64,000 bases of DNA from Streptomyces sp. BA2 (GCF_009769735.1 NZ_WSRO01000002.1:2046001-2110000); one strand, 5' to 3'; shown: positions 19,016-27,434, counted from the first letter of the stretch. Notes: generated by a model not told the origin, from the letters alone. Numbers and translations are program-made.

Positions 19016-19581
19016 CAGGGTCTCCCTCCCGTCCCGACCCGCGTCATGATCTCGCAGAGGGCCCTGTCGTCGAAGATCCGCGAGGTCGGGACGCGCACGG
19101 TGGTCCTGCGCCGGCCGGTCACCTGGTGTCCGGCGAGGTTGGTCCAGTAGCAGCAGTGCCGCAGGTCGAGCCGGTCATGGCTCGCGCGCAGCCAGTCATC
19201 CTGCGACCGGGGCACGAGCATCACGACCAGGATCTTGTGCACCGAGACCGGGGTGCGGGCGAGCTTCTCCAGGTGCGGGTTGTCGAGCGTGAAGGAGAAG
19301 GCGGCGCCCGGGGGGTTCGGCGGTATCTGGTACGTGCACTTGAGCTGCACCTTGATGGTGACTTCGTCGTCGACCGTGTGCCCGGGGGCGCTGTGGCTGA
19401 CGTGCCAGTCGATGCCGTTGTCCGGAAAGGGCTGGGAGAGCGAGCACCCCGCCGCGGCGGCGACGGCGTGCAGATAGCCCACCTGAAGGGTCTCCATACA
19501 GGCGGTGGTGGCGAGTGTGCCGCGCGGCGGTGCGATCCGCTCGGGCAGCAGCCCACCCTGTTCGGGCTGCGCGAGCGCCAT
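19015..19581 (-). CDS. DUF4365-like protein with Mrr-type nuclease motif
   Basis: 188 residues. The central segment FPDNGIDWHV...EVTIKVQLKCT carries an Asp followed by Gln-x-Lys, the pattern of Mrr-like PD-(D/E)xK nucleases and of DUF4365. The C-terminal region DDWLRASHDRLDLRHCCYWTNL also fits DUF4365. Catalysis is not proven. The ATG at 19581 has GGAAGG ten bases upstream; an ATG at 19617 would add 12 residues. First gene of a two-gene unit with the OB-like protein downstream, and divergent from a DEDDh exonuclease gene. Confidence 0.78.
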   Translation of the reverse strand: MALAQPEQGGLLPERIAPPRGTLATTACMETLQVGYLHAVAAAAGCSLSQPFPDNGIDWHVSHSAPGHTVDDEVTIKVQLKCTYQIPPNPPGAAFSFTLDNPHLEKLARTPVSVHKILVVMLVPRSQDDWLRASHDRLDLRHCCYWTNLAGHQVTGRRRTTVRVPTSRIFDDRALCEIMTRVGTGGRP

Positions 19582-19749
19582 GTCCAACGAGCCTTCCGAA
19601 CCAGTGAATCCCCGCATCGGGCCGGTCAATTCCCGTGCCCTGTACCTCTGTTGTCTCCGGGCCGCGTACAGCGCAAACGGCCCGGGTATCACCGGTGTGG
19701 GCAGGGGAGGAAAGCCATCTGCCGGACATGATCGAGGAGTTGCGTCACT

Positions 19750-20475
19750 ATGACGTGCTGGTACGAGGGGCCCTTGGCCGCATTCGACACCGAGACCACG
19801 GGCGTCGACGTCGAGACCGACCGCATTGTGTCGGCCGCCGTCGTCGTCCAGCAAGGCGCGGGAACCCGCCCGCGCATCACTCGCTGGCTGGTGAACCCGG
19901 GCGTTCCGGTGCCCGAGAGCGCCACCGCGGTGCACGGCCTGACGGAGGAACATCTGCAGCACAACGGCCGCTGGCCCGCGCCGGTGATGGAGGAGATAGC
20001 CAGGGAGCTGGCGGAACAGGGCGCGGCGGGCCGCCCCATCGTCGTCATGAACGCGCCCTTCGACCTGACGATCCTGGACCGGGAGTTGCGCAGGCACCGC
20101 GCGTCGTCGCTCAGCCACTACATGGCGGGCTCACCGTTGTGCGTCCTTGACCCGCGGGTCCTGGACAAGCAGCTCGACCGGTACCGCAAGGGCCGCCGCA
20201 CCCTGACCGATCTGTGCGCGCACTACGCGGTGGATCTCGACGAGGCGCACGACGCGGCGGCCGACGCGCAGGCCGCGCTGGATGTCGTACGTGCCGTGGG
20301 GCAGCGTTTCGCGTCCCGGCTCGAACGGCTCTCACCGGCCGAGCTGCACGCGTTGCAGGCGGTGTGGCACGCGGCGCAGGCGCGCGGGCTGCAAGCATGG
20401 TTCGCGCGCAGCGGTACGCCGGAAGCGGTGGATCCCGCGTGGCCACTGCGTCCCGAACTGCCCGCGGCAGCCTGA
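19750..20475 (+). CDS. DnaQ-like DEDDh 3'-5' exonuclease
   Basis: 241-residue stand-alone exonuclease. The four-acid site is complete: D13 and E15 in FDTETTG, D105 in NAPFD, and H167/D172 in HDAAADA. The general base His makes it the DEDDh type, like the DNA polymerase III epsilon subunit. The C-terminal 60 residues form a helical extension without a recognised domain. Divergent from the DUF4365/OB-like pair. Whether it proofreads, repairs or degrades RNA is not shown by sequence. Confidence 0.92.
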   Translation: MTCWYEGPLAAFDTETTGVDVETDRIVSAAVVVQQGAGTRPRITRWLVNPGVPVPESATAVHGLTEEHLQHNGRWPAPVMEEIARELAEQGAAGRPIVVMNAPFDLTILDRELRRHRASSLSHYMAGSPLCVLDPRVLDKQLDRYRKGRRTLTDLCAHYAVDLDEAHDAAADAQAALDVVRAVGQRFASRLERLSPAELHALQAVWHAAQARGLQAWFARSGTPEAVDPAWPLRPELPAAA

Positions 20476-20480
20476 CATTT

Positions 20481-20500
20481 GCGGGCCGGAACTGGCCCGC
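20481..20500 (+). terminator. Short hairpin after exonuclease gene
   Basis: GCGGGCC/GGCCCGC stem with a six-base loop, five bases after the exonuclease stop. Confidence 0.55.
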
Positions 20501-20513
20501 GGGCATGAAAAAA

Positions 20514-20536
20514 CCGGTCCGTCTGTGACGGACCGG
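20514..20536 (-). terminator. Intrinsic terminator of tRNA-Val(CAC)
   Basis: Ten-base-pair stem (CCGGTCCGTC/GACGGACCGG) with a three-base loop; on the minus strand it is followed by six T residues. A classical intrinsic terminator just downstream of the tRNA gene. Confidence 0.85.
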
Positions 20537-20547
20537 CATTCTCCGGG

Positions 20548-20619
20548 TGGGCGATACTGGGTTCGAACCAGTGACCTCTTCGGTGTGAACGAAGCGCTCT
20601 CCCACTGAGCTAATCGCCC
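20548..20619 (-). tRNA. tRNA-Val (anticodon CAC), copy 1
   Basis: Full cloverleaf on the minus strand: acceptor GGGCGAT with ATCGCCC, discriminator A, D-arm GCTCAGTGGGAGAGC, anticodon stem CTTCG/CGAAG around loop TTCACAC (anticodon CAC), T-arm GGTTCGAACCC. CCA is not encoded. 72 bases, identical to the copy at 23823-23894. Confidence 0.97.
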
Positions 20620-20681
20620 GGGAACGGACTGAACAATACAGGTCTTCGCGGGTTTCCTTCAAACCGCTTGTGCGAGGGCCC

Positions 20682-21128
20682 TCAGCCTTGTCCGAGGTGC
20701 GCCTTCAGGCCTCGCTCGCCCGCGCGCATCATCAGCGCGTGGTTGAGGAGGAAGACGGGTCGCCCGGGGACGGCGAGGCGTCGCATCAGCGGTTTGCGCA
20801 CCACCACTTCCTGCTCGTAGAACGCCCGCGTCCCGCTCGGCGCCGCCGTGACGGTCCAGCGCGCCCAGCCCTCCAGATCCCCGGTCATCGCGATCTCCAG
20901 GATCCCGGCCGACGCGTCGCGGCGCCGTTCCTCGGCGGTGACGAACAGGTCGTACGGCAGCAGGGAGCGGAAGCGCGCCGTGCCGCTGCGTTCGTCGACG
21001 GGCGTCACCTCGCGCACCTGGGGCCACCACGCGGGATAGTCCTCGGCGCGTTCGAGGGCCGCGTACACGGCGGCGGGTGGCGCGGGTACGTTCCAGACGC
21101 TGCGGAAACGGAAGTGGCTCCAGTCCAT
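20682..21128 (-). CDS. SRPBCC (START-like) superfamily protein
   Basis: 148 residues starting MDWSHFRFRSVWNVPAPPAAVYAALERAEDYPAWWP, the typical first strand and helix of polyketide cyclase/START-like hydrophobic-ligand-binding folds. GDLEGWARWTV and the C-terminal long helix (LLNHALMMRAGERGLKAHL) agree. No catalytic residues can be assigned. The ATG at 21128 was preferred because homologues begin close to the first beta strand; the frame is open further upstream only as shadow. Divergent from a large membrane protein across a 109-base region with a tandem repeat. Confidence 0.85.
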   Translation of the reverse strand: MDWSHFRFRSVWNVPAPPAAVYAALERAEDYPAWWPQVREVTPVDERSGTARFRSLLPYDLFVTAEERRRDASAGILEIAMTGDLEGWARWTVTAAPSGTRAFYEQEVVVRKPLMRRLAVPGRPVFLLNHALMMRAGERGLKAHLGQG

Positions 21129-21151
21129 GGTCCGAAGTCTGCCGGTAAGGA

Positions 21152-21183
21152 GCCGATCTGAGTACGTGCCGATCTGAGTACGT
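21152..21183. repeat. Tandem 16-base repeat between divergent genes
   Basis: Two exact copies of GCCGATCTGAGTACGT, followed directly by ACTGAGTA so that a ten-base palindrome AGTACGTACT spans 21177-21186. Located in the shared promoter region of the SRPBCC gene and the large membrane protein. Confidence 0.8.
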
Positions 21184-21237
21184 ACTGAGTATCCGCACCG
21201 ATGCCCGCCGCAGTGTCCTGGACCACACTCCACGGAC

Positions 21238-23706
21238 ATGACGAACATTCCGCCCCCGGCCGAGGAACTCCGCGTCCTCGACCTGGAGCTGCGCCGACTC
21301 GACGCGCGCAGGACGCAGTTGCTGCAACGCCGCGCCTGGCTGATCGGCGTCCTCCAGGCGGCGGCCGCACCCGCGCCCGCTCCTCCGCGGCCGGTGCGTG
21401 CCCCCGAGGCCACACCGCCGAACGTGCAGAACGCACTGCTCACGCTGGGCGGCATCCTCCTGACGATCGCGGCGATCGCCTTCACGCTGGTGAGCTGGGG
21501 GCACCTGGGCATCGGCGGGCGCAGCGCCGTCCTCGCGGCCGTGACGCTGACGGCGCTCGGCGTGCCCGCGCTGCTGCTGCGCCGGAAGCTGCGTTCGACG
21601 GCGGAGACGGTGGCCGCGCTCGGCCTCGCCCTGACCGTCCTCGACGCGTACGCCCTCCATGCCGTCGCCCTGCCACAGACCGACGCCCTCGGCTACTCGG
21701 CCGCCGCGTCCGCCGTGCTGGCCGCACTGTGGACGGCGTACGGACTTTCGTTCCGCGCGCTGCGGCTGCCCATACCGCTGGCCGTCGCGACCGCTCAGCT
21801 CCCCCTGTTCCTCTGGACGCGTGCCGCCGACGCGGGTGACCACGCGACGGCGGCGGCGCTCCTGGTGACGGCGGCGCTCGACGTCGCCGTGGCGCTGCGG
21901 GCGAGCGACCCGGGCGTCCGCGTCGTCGCGGCCGTCGGTGCCTGCGCCATGGGCCTGTGGGGCGCGACGGCCGCCGGATATCTGTCCTGGTCGGCCACGG
22001 ACCTGCCGGACGCGGCGCGGGCGGGCGCGCTTCTGATCCTTGCCGCGTCGATCGCGCTGGTGGCGGCATGGCTGATCACGGAGCCCCCGCAGGCGGCGGG
22101 CGCGGCGTTCGCGGGCGGCCTGCTCATGGTGGCCGCCGCCGGTGGCGTGCTGCGCGAGGCGCTGCCCTCCGCCTGGACGGTTCCCGGCTATCTGGCGTGT
22201 GCCGTCGCGCTGTTGGCGGTCATGCGCACCGCGCTGCCGCGCCCGGTACTGCGCGGGATCGCCGGCGCGGCACTCCTGGTGCACGCCCTCGCGGCGCTGT
22301 GGGCGTCGCCCGCGCTCGCCTCCGCGCTGCTCGGGCCCGTGAGCTGGGCCGGAAAGGCATGGTCGGGCACCCCACAGAACACCGGTGCCGCATCCGCCGT
22401 GCCCGGACTGCCCGTGCAGCACCCGGTCATGGCCGCGCTCGTGCTCGCAGCGGTCGCCACGGTCCTGTTCACGGCGGCCCGGCTTCAGTTCCAGGCCCTT
22501 GGACACCCGGGGGCACCACCACTCACCCGCGCCATGACCACTCCGACTACAGGCCCTGCCACCCCGACCGCCACCCTCGCCGCATCACCCGCCGCCCTGG
22601 CCCTCGCCTGGGCCGCCCTCCTCATCCTTCCGTCCGCCCTCCAACTCCCTTACGCGGCAGGGGTGTCGGCGTACGTCGCGCTGACCGGCGCCCTGCTCGT
22701 CGTCGCCGTCGTGTCGCGCGTCAGCTCGAAGGCGGTCGCCCTCACCTCGCTGACCCTGGGGGTGGCCTCCTCGGTGAGCGTCGCGTTCCTGGCGCTGGCC
22801 AGTACGGGGGCGACGCTCGGCACGCTGGGCCCCCTGACGGCGCTGTTCCTCGCGGCGACCGTGCTCGCCGCGCGCCGCCGGGAAGCCGTTTCGAGCGTGG
22901 CGCCCGCCGCCGTCTGCGCCACCATCGCGTACACCACGACGCTCGCCTTCGCCGCAGGTGCCGCCCGGGACCTGCGGGTGGACCACATCGGGCTGCTCAT
23001 GCTCGCCGTTCCGGCGATAGGCGCCCTCGCCGCGGCCCGGCTCGGCCGTCACCAGCTGACACCGCCGGTCGAGATCGCCGGGGCGGTCGCGGGCGGGCTC
23101 GCGATCATCCTCACCACGGGGCACGCGGCGACCCTCGCCCTGGCCCTCGCGCTCGGCGGCGTCATCACCGCCGGCATCGCGCTCCGCACGGACCGCCGCC
23201 CCGTCGGGTACGCGGCCGGGGTGCTGTTCCTCCTGGCGACCTGGGTACGCCTGGCCGCCTGGGGCGTCGAGACCCCCGAGGCCTACACCCTGCCGGTCAC
23301 CGTCCCCGCGCTCCTGATCGGCACCCTGCGGCGCCGCCGCGCCCCCGGGACGTCCTCCTGGACGGCCTACGGCCCAGGCCTCGCGGCGACCCTCCTGCCC
23401 AGCCTCGTCGCCGCCTGGAGCGACGCGCACTGGCAGCGCCCGCTGCTCCTGGGCACCGCGGCCCTGCTGATCACGCTGGCGGGCGCCCGGCACCGGCTGC
23501 AGGCGCCCTTGGTGCTCGGCGGCACGGTCCTCGCCCTGGACGCGCTGCACGAACTGGCGCCCTACATCGTCCAAGTGGTGGACACCCTGCCGCGCTGGCT
23601 GCCGCCGGCGCTCGCCGGACTAATGCTCCTCGCGATCGGCGCGACGTACGAACAGCGACTGCGCGACGCACGCCGGGTCCGTGACGTTCTCGGCAGAATG
23701 CACTGA
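21238..23706 (+). CDS. Large polytopic membrane protein of unknown function
   Basis: 822 residues. An N-terminal coiled-coil-like segment (about 8-40, EELRVLDLELRRLDARRTQL) and a proline-rich linker are followed by roughly twenty hydrophobic helices of Ala/Leu/Val/Thr composition from residue 60 to near the C-terminus. Only short loops are hydrophilic. There is no ATP-binding, glycosyltransferase or transporter signature that I recognise; such proteins are common in Streptomyces and annotated only as integral membrane proteins. Bracketed on both sides by identical tRNA-Val(CAC) genes. Confidence 0.85.
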   Translation: MTNIPPPAEELRVLDLELRRLDARRTQLLQRRAWLIGVLQAAAAPAPAPPRPVRAPEATPPNVQNALLTLGGILLTIAAIAFTLVSWGHLGIGGRSAVLAAVTLTALGVPALLLRRKLRSTAETVAALGLALTVLDAYALHAVALPQTDALGYSAAASAVLAALWTAYGLSFRALRLPIPLAVATAQLPLFLWTRAADAGDHATAAALLVTAALDVAVALRASDPGVRVVAAVGACAMGLWGATAAGYLSWSATDLPDAARAGALLILAASIALVAAWLITEPPQAAGAAFAGGLLMVAAAGGVLREALPSAWTVPGYLACAVALLAVMRTALPRPVLRGIAGAALLVHALAALWASPALASALLGPVSWAGKAWSGTPQNTGAASAVPGLPVQHPVMAALVLAAVATVLFTAARLQFQALGHPGAPPLTRAMTTPTTGPATPTATLAASPAALALAWAALLILPSALQLPYAAGVSAYVALTGALLVVAVVSRVSSKAVALTSLTLGVASSVSVAFLALASTGATLGTLGPLTALFLAATVLAARRREAVSSVAPAAVCATIAYTTTLAFAAGAARDLRVDHIGLLMLAVPAIGALAAARLGRHQLTPPVEIAGAVAGGLAIILTTGHAATLALALALGGVITAGIALRTDRRPVGYAAGVLFLLATWVRLAAWGVETPEAYTLPVTVPALLIGTLRRRRAPGTSSWTAYGPGLAATLLPSLVAAWSDAHWQRPLLLGTAALLITLAGARHRLQAPLVLGGTVLALDALHELAPYIVQVVDTLPRWLPPALAGLMLLAIGATYEQRLRDARRVRDVLGRMH

Positions 23707-23778
23707 CTCCGCTTTTTCCGAACGGCAGCCGACGGAGTATCAATTCCCTTCTGCCGCACGGGAAAACAAGCGAATACG

Positions 23779-23815
23779 ACTGCGGCCCGGAGGCTGAAAG
23801 CCTCCGGGCCGCAGT
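23779..23815 (-). terminator. Hairpin terminator after tRNA-Val copy 2
   Basis: Perfect 16-17 base-pair stem (ACTGCGGCCCGGAGGC/GCCTCCGGGCCGCAGT) with a five-base loop between the tRNA and the membrane protein stop; can act on both strands. Confidence 0.85.
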
Positions 23816-23822
23816 TCCGGGG

Positions 23823-23894
23823 TGGGCGATACTGGGTTCGAACCAGTGACCTCTTCGGTGTGAACGAAGCGCTCTCCCACTGAGCTAATCGCCC
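23823..23894 (-). tRNA. tRNA-Val (anticodon CAC), copy 2
   Basis: Identical over all 72 bases to the gene at 20548-20619, same strand, same anticodon loop TTCACAC. CCA is not encoded. Flanking DNA differs apart from two or three bases on either side. Confidence 0.97.
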
Positions 23895-23960
23895 CGGGCG
23901 CACGGAGAACATTACCGCATGTCAGCGGGTGCCTCCGACCGCCGTGGAGTCACCCGGAGG

Positions 23961-24392
23961 TCACTCCTTGATCTTCCATGGCATCTCGAGGCCGAACTTC
24001 CAGACGTAGACCGCGACGAGCACGGCGATGATCACCAGACCGACCGTCGTCAGGATGATGTTCCTGCGGCGCACCTTGGGGTCGAGCGCACGCTGCGCCG
24101 CCTCGGTGACCTTCCGCTTCGTCCAGCGAAGCACCAGCTGGGCCCAGACGAACTCGGTCGCCCAGATCGCCATTCCGCCGAAGATCACCAGCCAGCCCGG
24201 TCCGGGCAGCGGCAGCATGACGATGCCCGCGGCAACCACCGCGAGGCCGACGATGAACACGCCCACCTGCCAGCTGAGGTGCAGCGCCTTGCGGGCCTGG
24301 ATGAACTCCGGCGCGCGCGATCCGAGCGGCTGTTCGTCCTTCGTACCGGTGATTGTTTCAGCAACCCCCGGCTCGTTACTCCCCGTATTCAT
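23961..24392 (-). CDS. PGPGW-motif (TIGR02611-type) membrane protein
   Basis: 143 residues with the signature LPLPGPGWLVIFGGMAI in a hydrophobic hairpin (two helices at about 47-85) and a third helix near the C-terminus (NIILTTVGLVIIAVLVAVYVW split by family alignment). This matches the actinobacterial family of small proteins with a PGPGW motif; function is unknown. The ATG at 24392 gives the usual length; an upstream in-frame ATG at 24443 is possible. Divergent from ssgB. Confidence 0.88.
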   Translation of the reverse strand: MNTGSNEPGVAETITGTKDEQPLGSRAPEFIQARKALHLSWQVGVFIVGLAVVAAGIVMLPLPGPGWLVIFGGMAIWATEFVWAQLVLRWTKRKVTEAAQRALDPKVRRRNIILTTVGLVIIAVLVAVYVWKFGLEMPWKIKE

Positions 24393-24583
24393 ACGGCCAA
24401 ACCCTACCCGACGGAAACCCGTCACTGGAATGGCTGTACCCATCGAACGAACAACCCGCCGTACGAGCTACCTAAAGACACCCAAAACCCTCAGAGGGGT
24501 TTACAACGGCACCGTAGGTGGCATGTCGATTTCGCCGACGTGCGAATCCCCGAGCGCACACTGAGCGAAAGGCCCTGGCGCTT

Positions 24584-24997
24584 ATGAACACCACGGTCAG
24601 CTGCGAGCTGCACCTGCGCCTCGTTGTGTCGAGCGAGTCCTCACTGCCTGTACCCGCAGGACTGCGGTATGACACGGCCGATCCCTATGCCGTGCACGCC
24701 ACCTTCCACACCGGAGCCGAGGAAACCGTCGAGTGGGTGTTCGCCCGCGACCTCCTCGCCGAGGGCCTGCACCGGCCCACCGGTACCGGCGACGTCCGAG
24801 TCTGGCCGTCCCGGAGCCACGGTCAGGGCGTCGTCTGCATCGCCCTGAGCTCCCCCGAGGGTGAGGCTCTGCTCGAGGCCCCGGCGCGGGCCCTGGAATC
24901 GTTCCTGAAGCGAACCGACGCGGCCGTGCCGCCCGGCACGGAACACCGCCACTTCGATCTGGATACGGAGCTCTCGCACATCCTGGCCGAAAGCTAG
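24584..24997 (+). CDS. ssgB: Sporulation-specific cell division activator SsgB
   Basis: 137 residues that match SsgB of Streptomyces essentially throughout as I know it (MNTTVSCELHLRLVVSSESS...HILAES). SsgB marks division sites in aerial hyphae and recruits FtsZ to start sporulation septation. The WVFARDLLAEGL and SHGQGVVCIALSSPEGEAL blocks are SsgA-like family landmarks. The ATG at 24584 follows GAAAGG by 11 bases; an upstream in-frame ATG would add 22 residues not in the family. Monocistronic: PGPGW gene diverges upstream and a strong hairpin lies downstream. Confidence 0.97.
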   Translation: MNTTVSCELHLRLVVSSESSLPVPAGLRYDTADPYAVHATFHTGAEETVEWVFARDLLAEGLHRPTGTGDVRVWPSRSHGQGVVCIALSSPEGEALLEAPARALESFLKRTDAAVPPGTEHRHFDLDTELSHILAES

Positions 24998-25076
24998 CTC
25001 CAGGCCGCGCGAGAGCGCCCGGCGCCGTCCGACTCGGGGCGACGGCTCGGGCACGACAACCGCACAGAGCAGACGT

Positions 25077-25118
25077 ACCGGCGCCGTCGCCGCGGATTCC
25101 CGCGGGGACGGCGCCGGT
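25077..25118 (+). terminator. Strong two-part hairpin downstream of ssgB
   Basis: ACCGGCGCCGTC pairs with GACGGCGCCGGT, and an inner CCGCGG/CCGCGG pair stacks inside it. About 80 bases after the ssgB stop and before the CGNR gene, so it probably isolates ssgB transcription. Confidence 0.75.
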
Positions 25119-25223
25119 GCGTCGTGTCGTGAAGCCGCTAGCATCGGCCAGCATCGGCGGGCACTCTCCCCACGCTCTCCACGAGCGGGGGAGACCGCAC
25201 TACCCCAGGCCAGGGAGCAAATC

Positions 25224-25805
25224 GTGCTGATCACCCACGACACCCGGTGCGCACTCGACGCCGTGGTCGATCTGGTGAACACCGCGCCGGACGACGAGAA
25301 CGCAGAGAGCGCGGCGGGCACCGAGACGGAGGGACTCCCGGACGTGGCAGCCCTGGGCGAGTTCGTACGAAGCCACGACATAAGTGACGTCGGAGTGCTC
25401 TCGGAGCGTGACCTGGCCGGCGTCCGGCACATCCGCGGCCGCTTCCACGAAGTCTTCGCGGCGCCCGAGCCGCAGGCCGCGGCGGCGGTGATCAACGAAC
25501 TGATCGCGGCGGCGGGCACCACGCCCCGGCTCACCGACCACGACGGCTACGACTGGCACGTGCACTACTTCGCGCCCGGCGCCTCCATCGCCGACCACCT
25601 CGCCGCGGACTGCGGGATGGCGCTCGCGTTCTTCGTGGTCGCCGGCGAGCAGGAGCGGCTGCGACGCTGCGAGGCCCCGGACTGCCGGCGCGCCTTCGTC
25701 GACCTCTCCCGCAACCGCTCGCGCCGCTACTGCGACAGCCGCACCTGCGGCAACCGGCTGCACGTCGCCGCCTACCGGGCCCGGCGCAAGGAAGCGGCGG
25801 GCTGA
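25224..25805 (+). CDS. CGNR zinc-finger / ABATE-domain transcription regulator
   Basis: 193 residues. The N-terminal ABATE-like helical domain is followed by a C-terminal CGNR zinc finger: CEAPDCRRAFVDLSRNRSRRYC ending in CGNR (cysteines spaced CxxxxC...CxxxxC). Such proteins are presumed DNA-binding regulators, probably sensing a small molecule through the N-terminal domain. The GTG start has AGGGAG seven bases upstream. Same strand as ssgB but separated from it by the hairpin. Confidence 0.9.
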   Translation: MLITHDTRCALDAVVDLVNTAPDDENAESAAGTETEGLPDVAALGEFVRSHDISDVGVLSERDLAGVRHIRGRFHEVFAAPEPQAAAAVINELIAAAGTTPRLTDHDGYDWHVHYFAPGASIADHLAADCGMALAFFVVAGEQERLRRCEAPDCRRAFVDLSRNRSRRYCDSRTCGNRLHVAAYRARRKEAAG

Positions 25806-25838
25806 GCCCCGGCCGCGACGCGCAGGCGGCGCTCCCCG

Positions 25839-26009
25839 CTAGAGCCTCAGCAGATCGTGCAGAGAACCCATCAGGATCAGGACGCCGATCACCGCCAGGA
25901 AGATCATCAGGGGTGGCTGGGAGAGCGCGAACAGACAGCCCTTGGGCTCTTCGGTCGCGGCTCGCTCATCGTTCGGCGGGGCGGCATCGCCCTGTGCGGT
26001 GTCCAGCAT
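25839..26009 (-). CDS. Small single-helix membrane protein
   Basis: 56 residues: a polar acidic N-terminus (DTAQGDAAPPNDERAATEEPKG) kept short of a single membrane helix (LMIFLAVIGVLILMGSL) and a short basic end HDLLRL. The helix, the absence of other functions for the region and the high-GC codon pattern support a real gene. No strong Shine-Dalgarno sequence. Function unknown. The frame stays open upstream to 26174, but that part looks like shadow. Confidence 0.6.
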   Translation of the reverse strand: MLDTAQGDAAPPNDERAATEEPKGCLFALSQPPLMIFLAVIGVLILMGSLHDLLRL

Positions 26010-26240
26010 CTCGCGGCGATGATGACTCAGTCCCGGGGGTACCGCTGACCAACACGCCCGGAAAGCGCGGGAGTTCGCCGCATTCCGTGACCTGCGAAAG
26101 CCCAGCGTCCCGTGTGTTCCGTCCACGGCCCACCAGCGGCGCACCTCGTCAGACCCGGCGGCACCGCCGTCCACACGAACGAGGGAGTCTCAGGGCCATC
26201 GGCTGACCACTCAGCGCCTCTTCCAGAGGCCCGGCCGCTC

Positions 26241-26684
26241 TCAGATGCCGTGCTTCTTCAGGATGGCCTCGATGTCGCTGAAGTCCTCCTTGGGCGCGGC
26301 CGCCTTCGGCTGGGCCGCGGGCTGGGCGGCCGGGCGGGTGCCCTGGCCCAGGGAGGGTGCGGACGCCGCGGGGGCCACCGCCTCGCGCTGGGCCGCCTTC
26401 GCGGCCTTGCGCTCCTTGCGGGTGCCTCCGGAGCGGCGCTCCACGGCGCGAGTGATCATGAAGAGCAGCCAGGCGACGCCGAGGACCCCGAAGCCTGCCC
26501 ATGCCTTCATGCTGAAGGCGGTGTCGGCCAGCCATCCGACGACACCGGTCATCACCAGGCCGACCGGGACCAGGGAGTAGGCGGCAAGGCGCGTCGCCGC
26601 GAGGAAACGCTTGCGATAGGCCGTGATCGCGGCAATGCCGAGGCCGGCCGCGGATACGGCGGAACAGACGGTCTCGGCAATCAT
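26241..26684 (-). CDS. Membrane protein with charged, Ala/Pro-rich tail
   Basis: 147 residues. Four hydrophobic segments lie in the first ~85 residues (ETVCSAVSAAGLGIAAITA, then two central helices and GFGVLGVAWLLFMI), followed by a basic Arg/Lys stretch and an Ala/Gln/Pro linker ending in the acidic-helical FSDIEAILKKHGI. The last motif may be a short protein-docking helix. The start ATG has GGAGGACCGG directly upstream, one of the best ribosome sites in the window. Function unknown. Confidence 0.82.
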   Translation of the reverse strand: MIAETVCSAVSAAGLGIAAITAYRKRFLAATRLAAYSLVPVGLVMTGVVGWLADTAFSMKAWAGFGVLGVAWLLFMITRAVERRSGGTRKERKAAKAAQREAVAPAASAPSLGQGTRPAAQPAAQPKAAAPKEDFSDIEAILKKHGI

Positions 26685-26884
26685 CCGGTCCTCCAGGCGT
26701 GCGGGCGTAGACGGTGGCACTGTCCGGCACTGTCTTCCCTTCCATCCTGCACCGGGTGGACCCCCACAAGCCACGCCCCGAGCGGACTTCAGGGACATAT
26801 CAGGGTCACGTCTCCTCCGCAGGTTCCGGTCGGCCGCCCCCGGCCCCGGTTGGGAGGCCGACGCGGGGCTGGAAGACTGTCCCC

Positions 26885-27418
26885 ATGAGCGACTCTGCCC
26901 CCGCGGCCCCCGCCGGCCCCCTCGTCATCGACATCTGGTGCGAGCTGCAGTGCCCGGACTGCCGGACCGCCCTCGACGACGTACGCGCGCTCCGTGCCCG
27001 CTACGGCGACCGTGTCGACCTGCGGCTTCGGCACTTCCCCCTCGAGAAGCACAAGCACTCCTTCGCCGCCGCCCAGGCCGCCGAGGAGGCCTTCGAGCAG
27101 GGACAGGGCTGGCCGTACGTCGAGGCCGTGCTGGGCAAGGTCGAGGAGCTGACCCGCAAGGGCGAACCCTTCCTGGTCGAGGCCGCGCGGGAACTGGACC
27201 TGGACGCGGAGGAGTTCGACACCGCGCTCGTCGACGGCCGGCACATCCTGATCGTCGACGCCGACCAGGCCGAGGGCAAGGCGATCGGCGTCACCGGGAC
27301 ACCGACGTACGTCATCGGGGGCGAGCGCCTCGACGGCGGCAAGAGCCAGGAGGGCCTGCGCGAGCGCGTCGAGGAGATCGCGGACCGCCTGCTCGCGGCC
27401 TCCGGGCAGGACGCCTAG
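26885..27418 (+). CDS. DsbA-family thioredoxin-like oxidoreductase
   Basis: 177 residues with a thioredoxin fold arrangement: CPDC active site (C23, C26) in WCELQCPDCRTALDD, a helical insertion, and a cis-proline loop GVTGTPTYVIGG near residue 140. This places it in the DsbA/FrnE-like group rather than in classical thioredoxins. No signal peptide, so it should act in the cytoplasm. The ATG at 26885 is preceded by an in-frame open stretch that is not family sequence. Converges on a GNAT gene with 16 bases between stops. Confidence 0.9.
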   Translation: MSDSAPAAPAGPLVIDIWCELQCPDCRTALDDVRALRARYGDRVDLRLRHFPLEKHKHSFAAAQAAEEAFEQGQGWPYVEAVLGKVEELTRKGEPFLVEAARELDLDAEEFDTALVDGRHILIVDADQAEGKAIGVTGTPTYVIGGERLDGGKSQEGLRERVEEIADRLLAASGQDA

Positions 27419-27434
27419 AACCGCCGGCCCGCTC

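Noticed and set aside
24499..24522. GTTT-N14-GGTGGC as a sporulation sigma-H type promoter for ssgB
   Set aside because: The -35 like GTTT fits, but the -10 matches only about half of GGGTAT. Could be checked by transcript mapping; not called.
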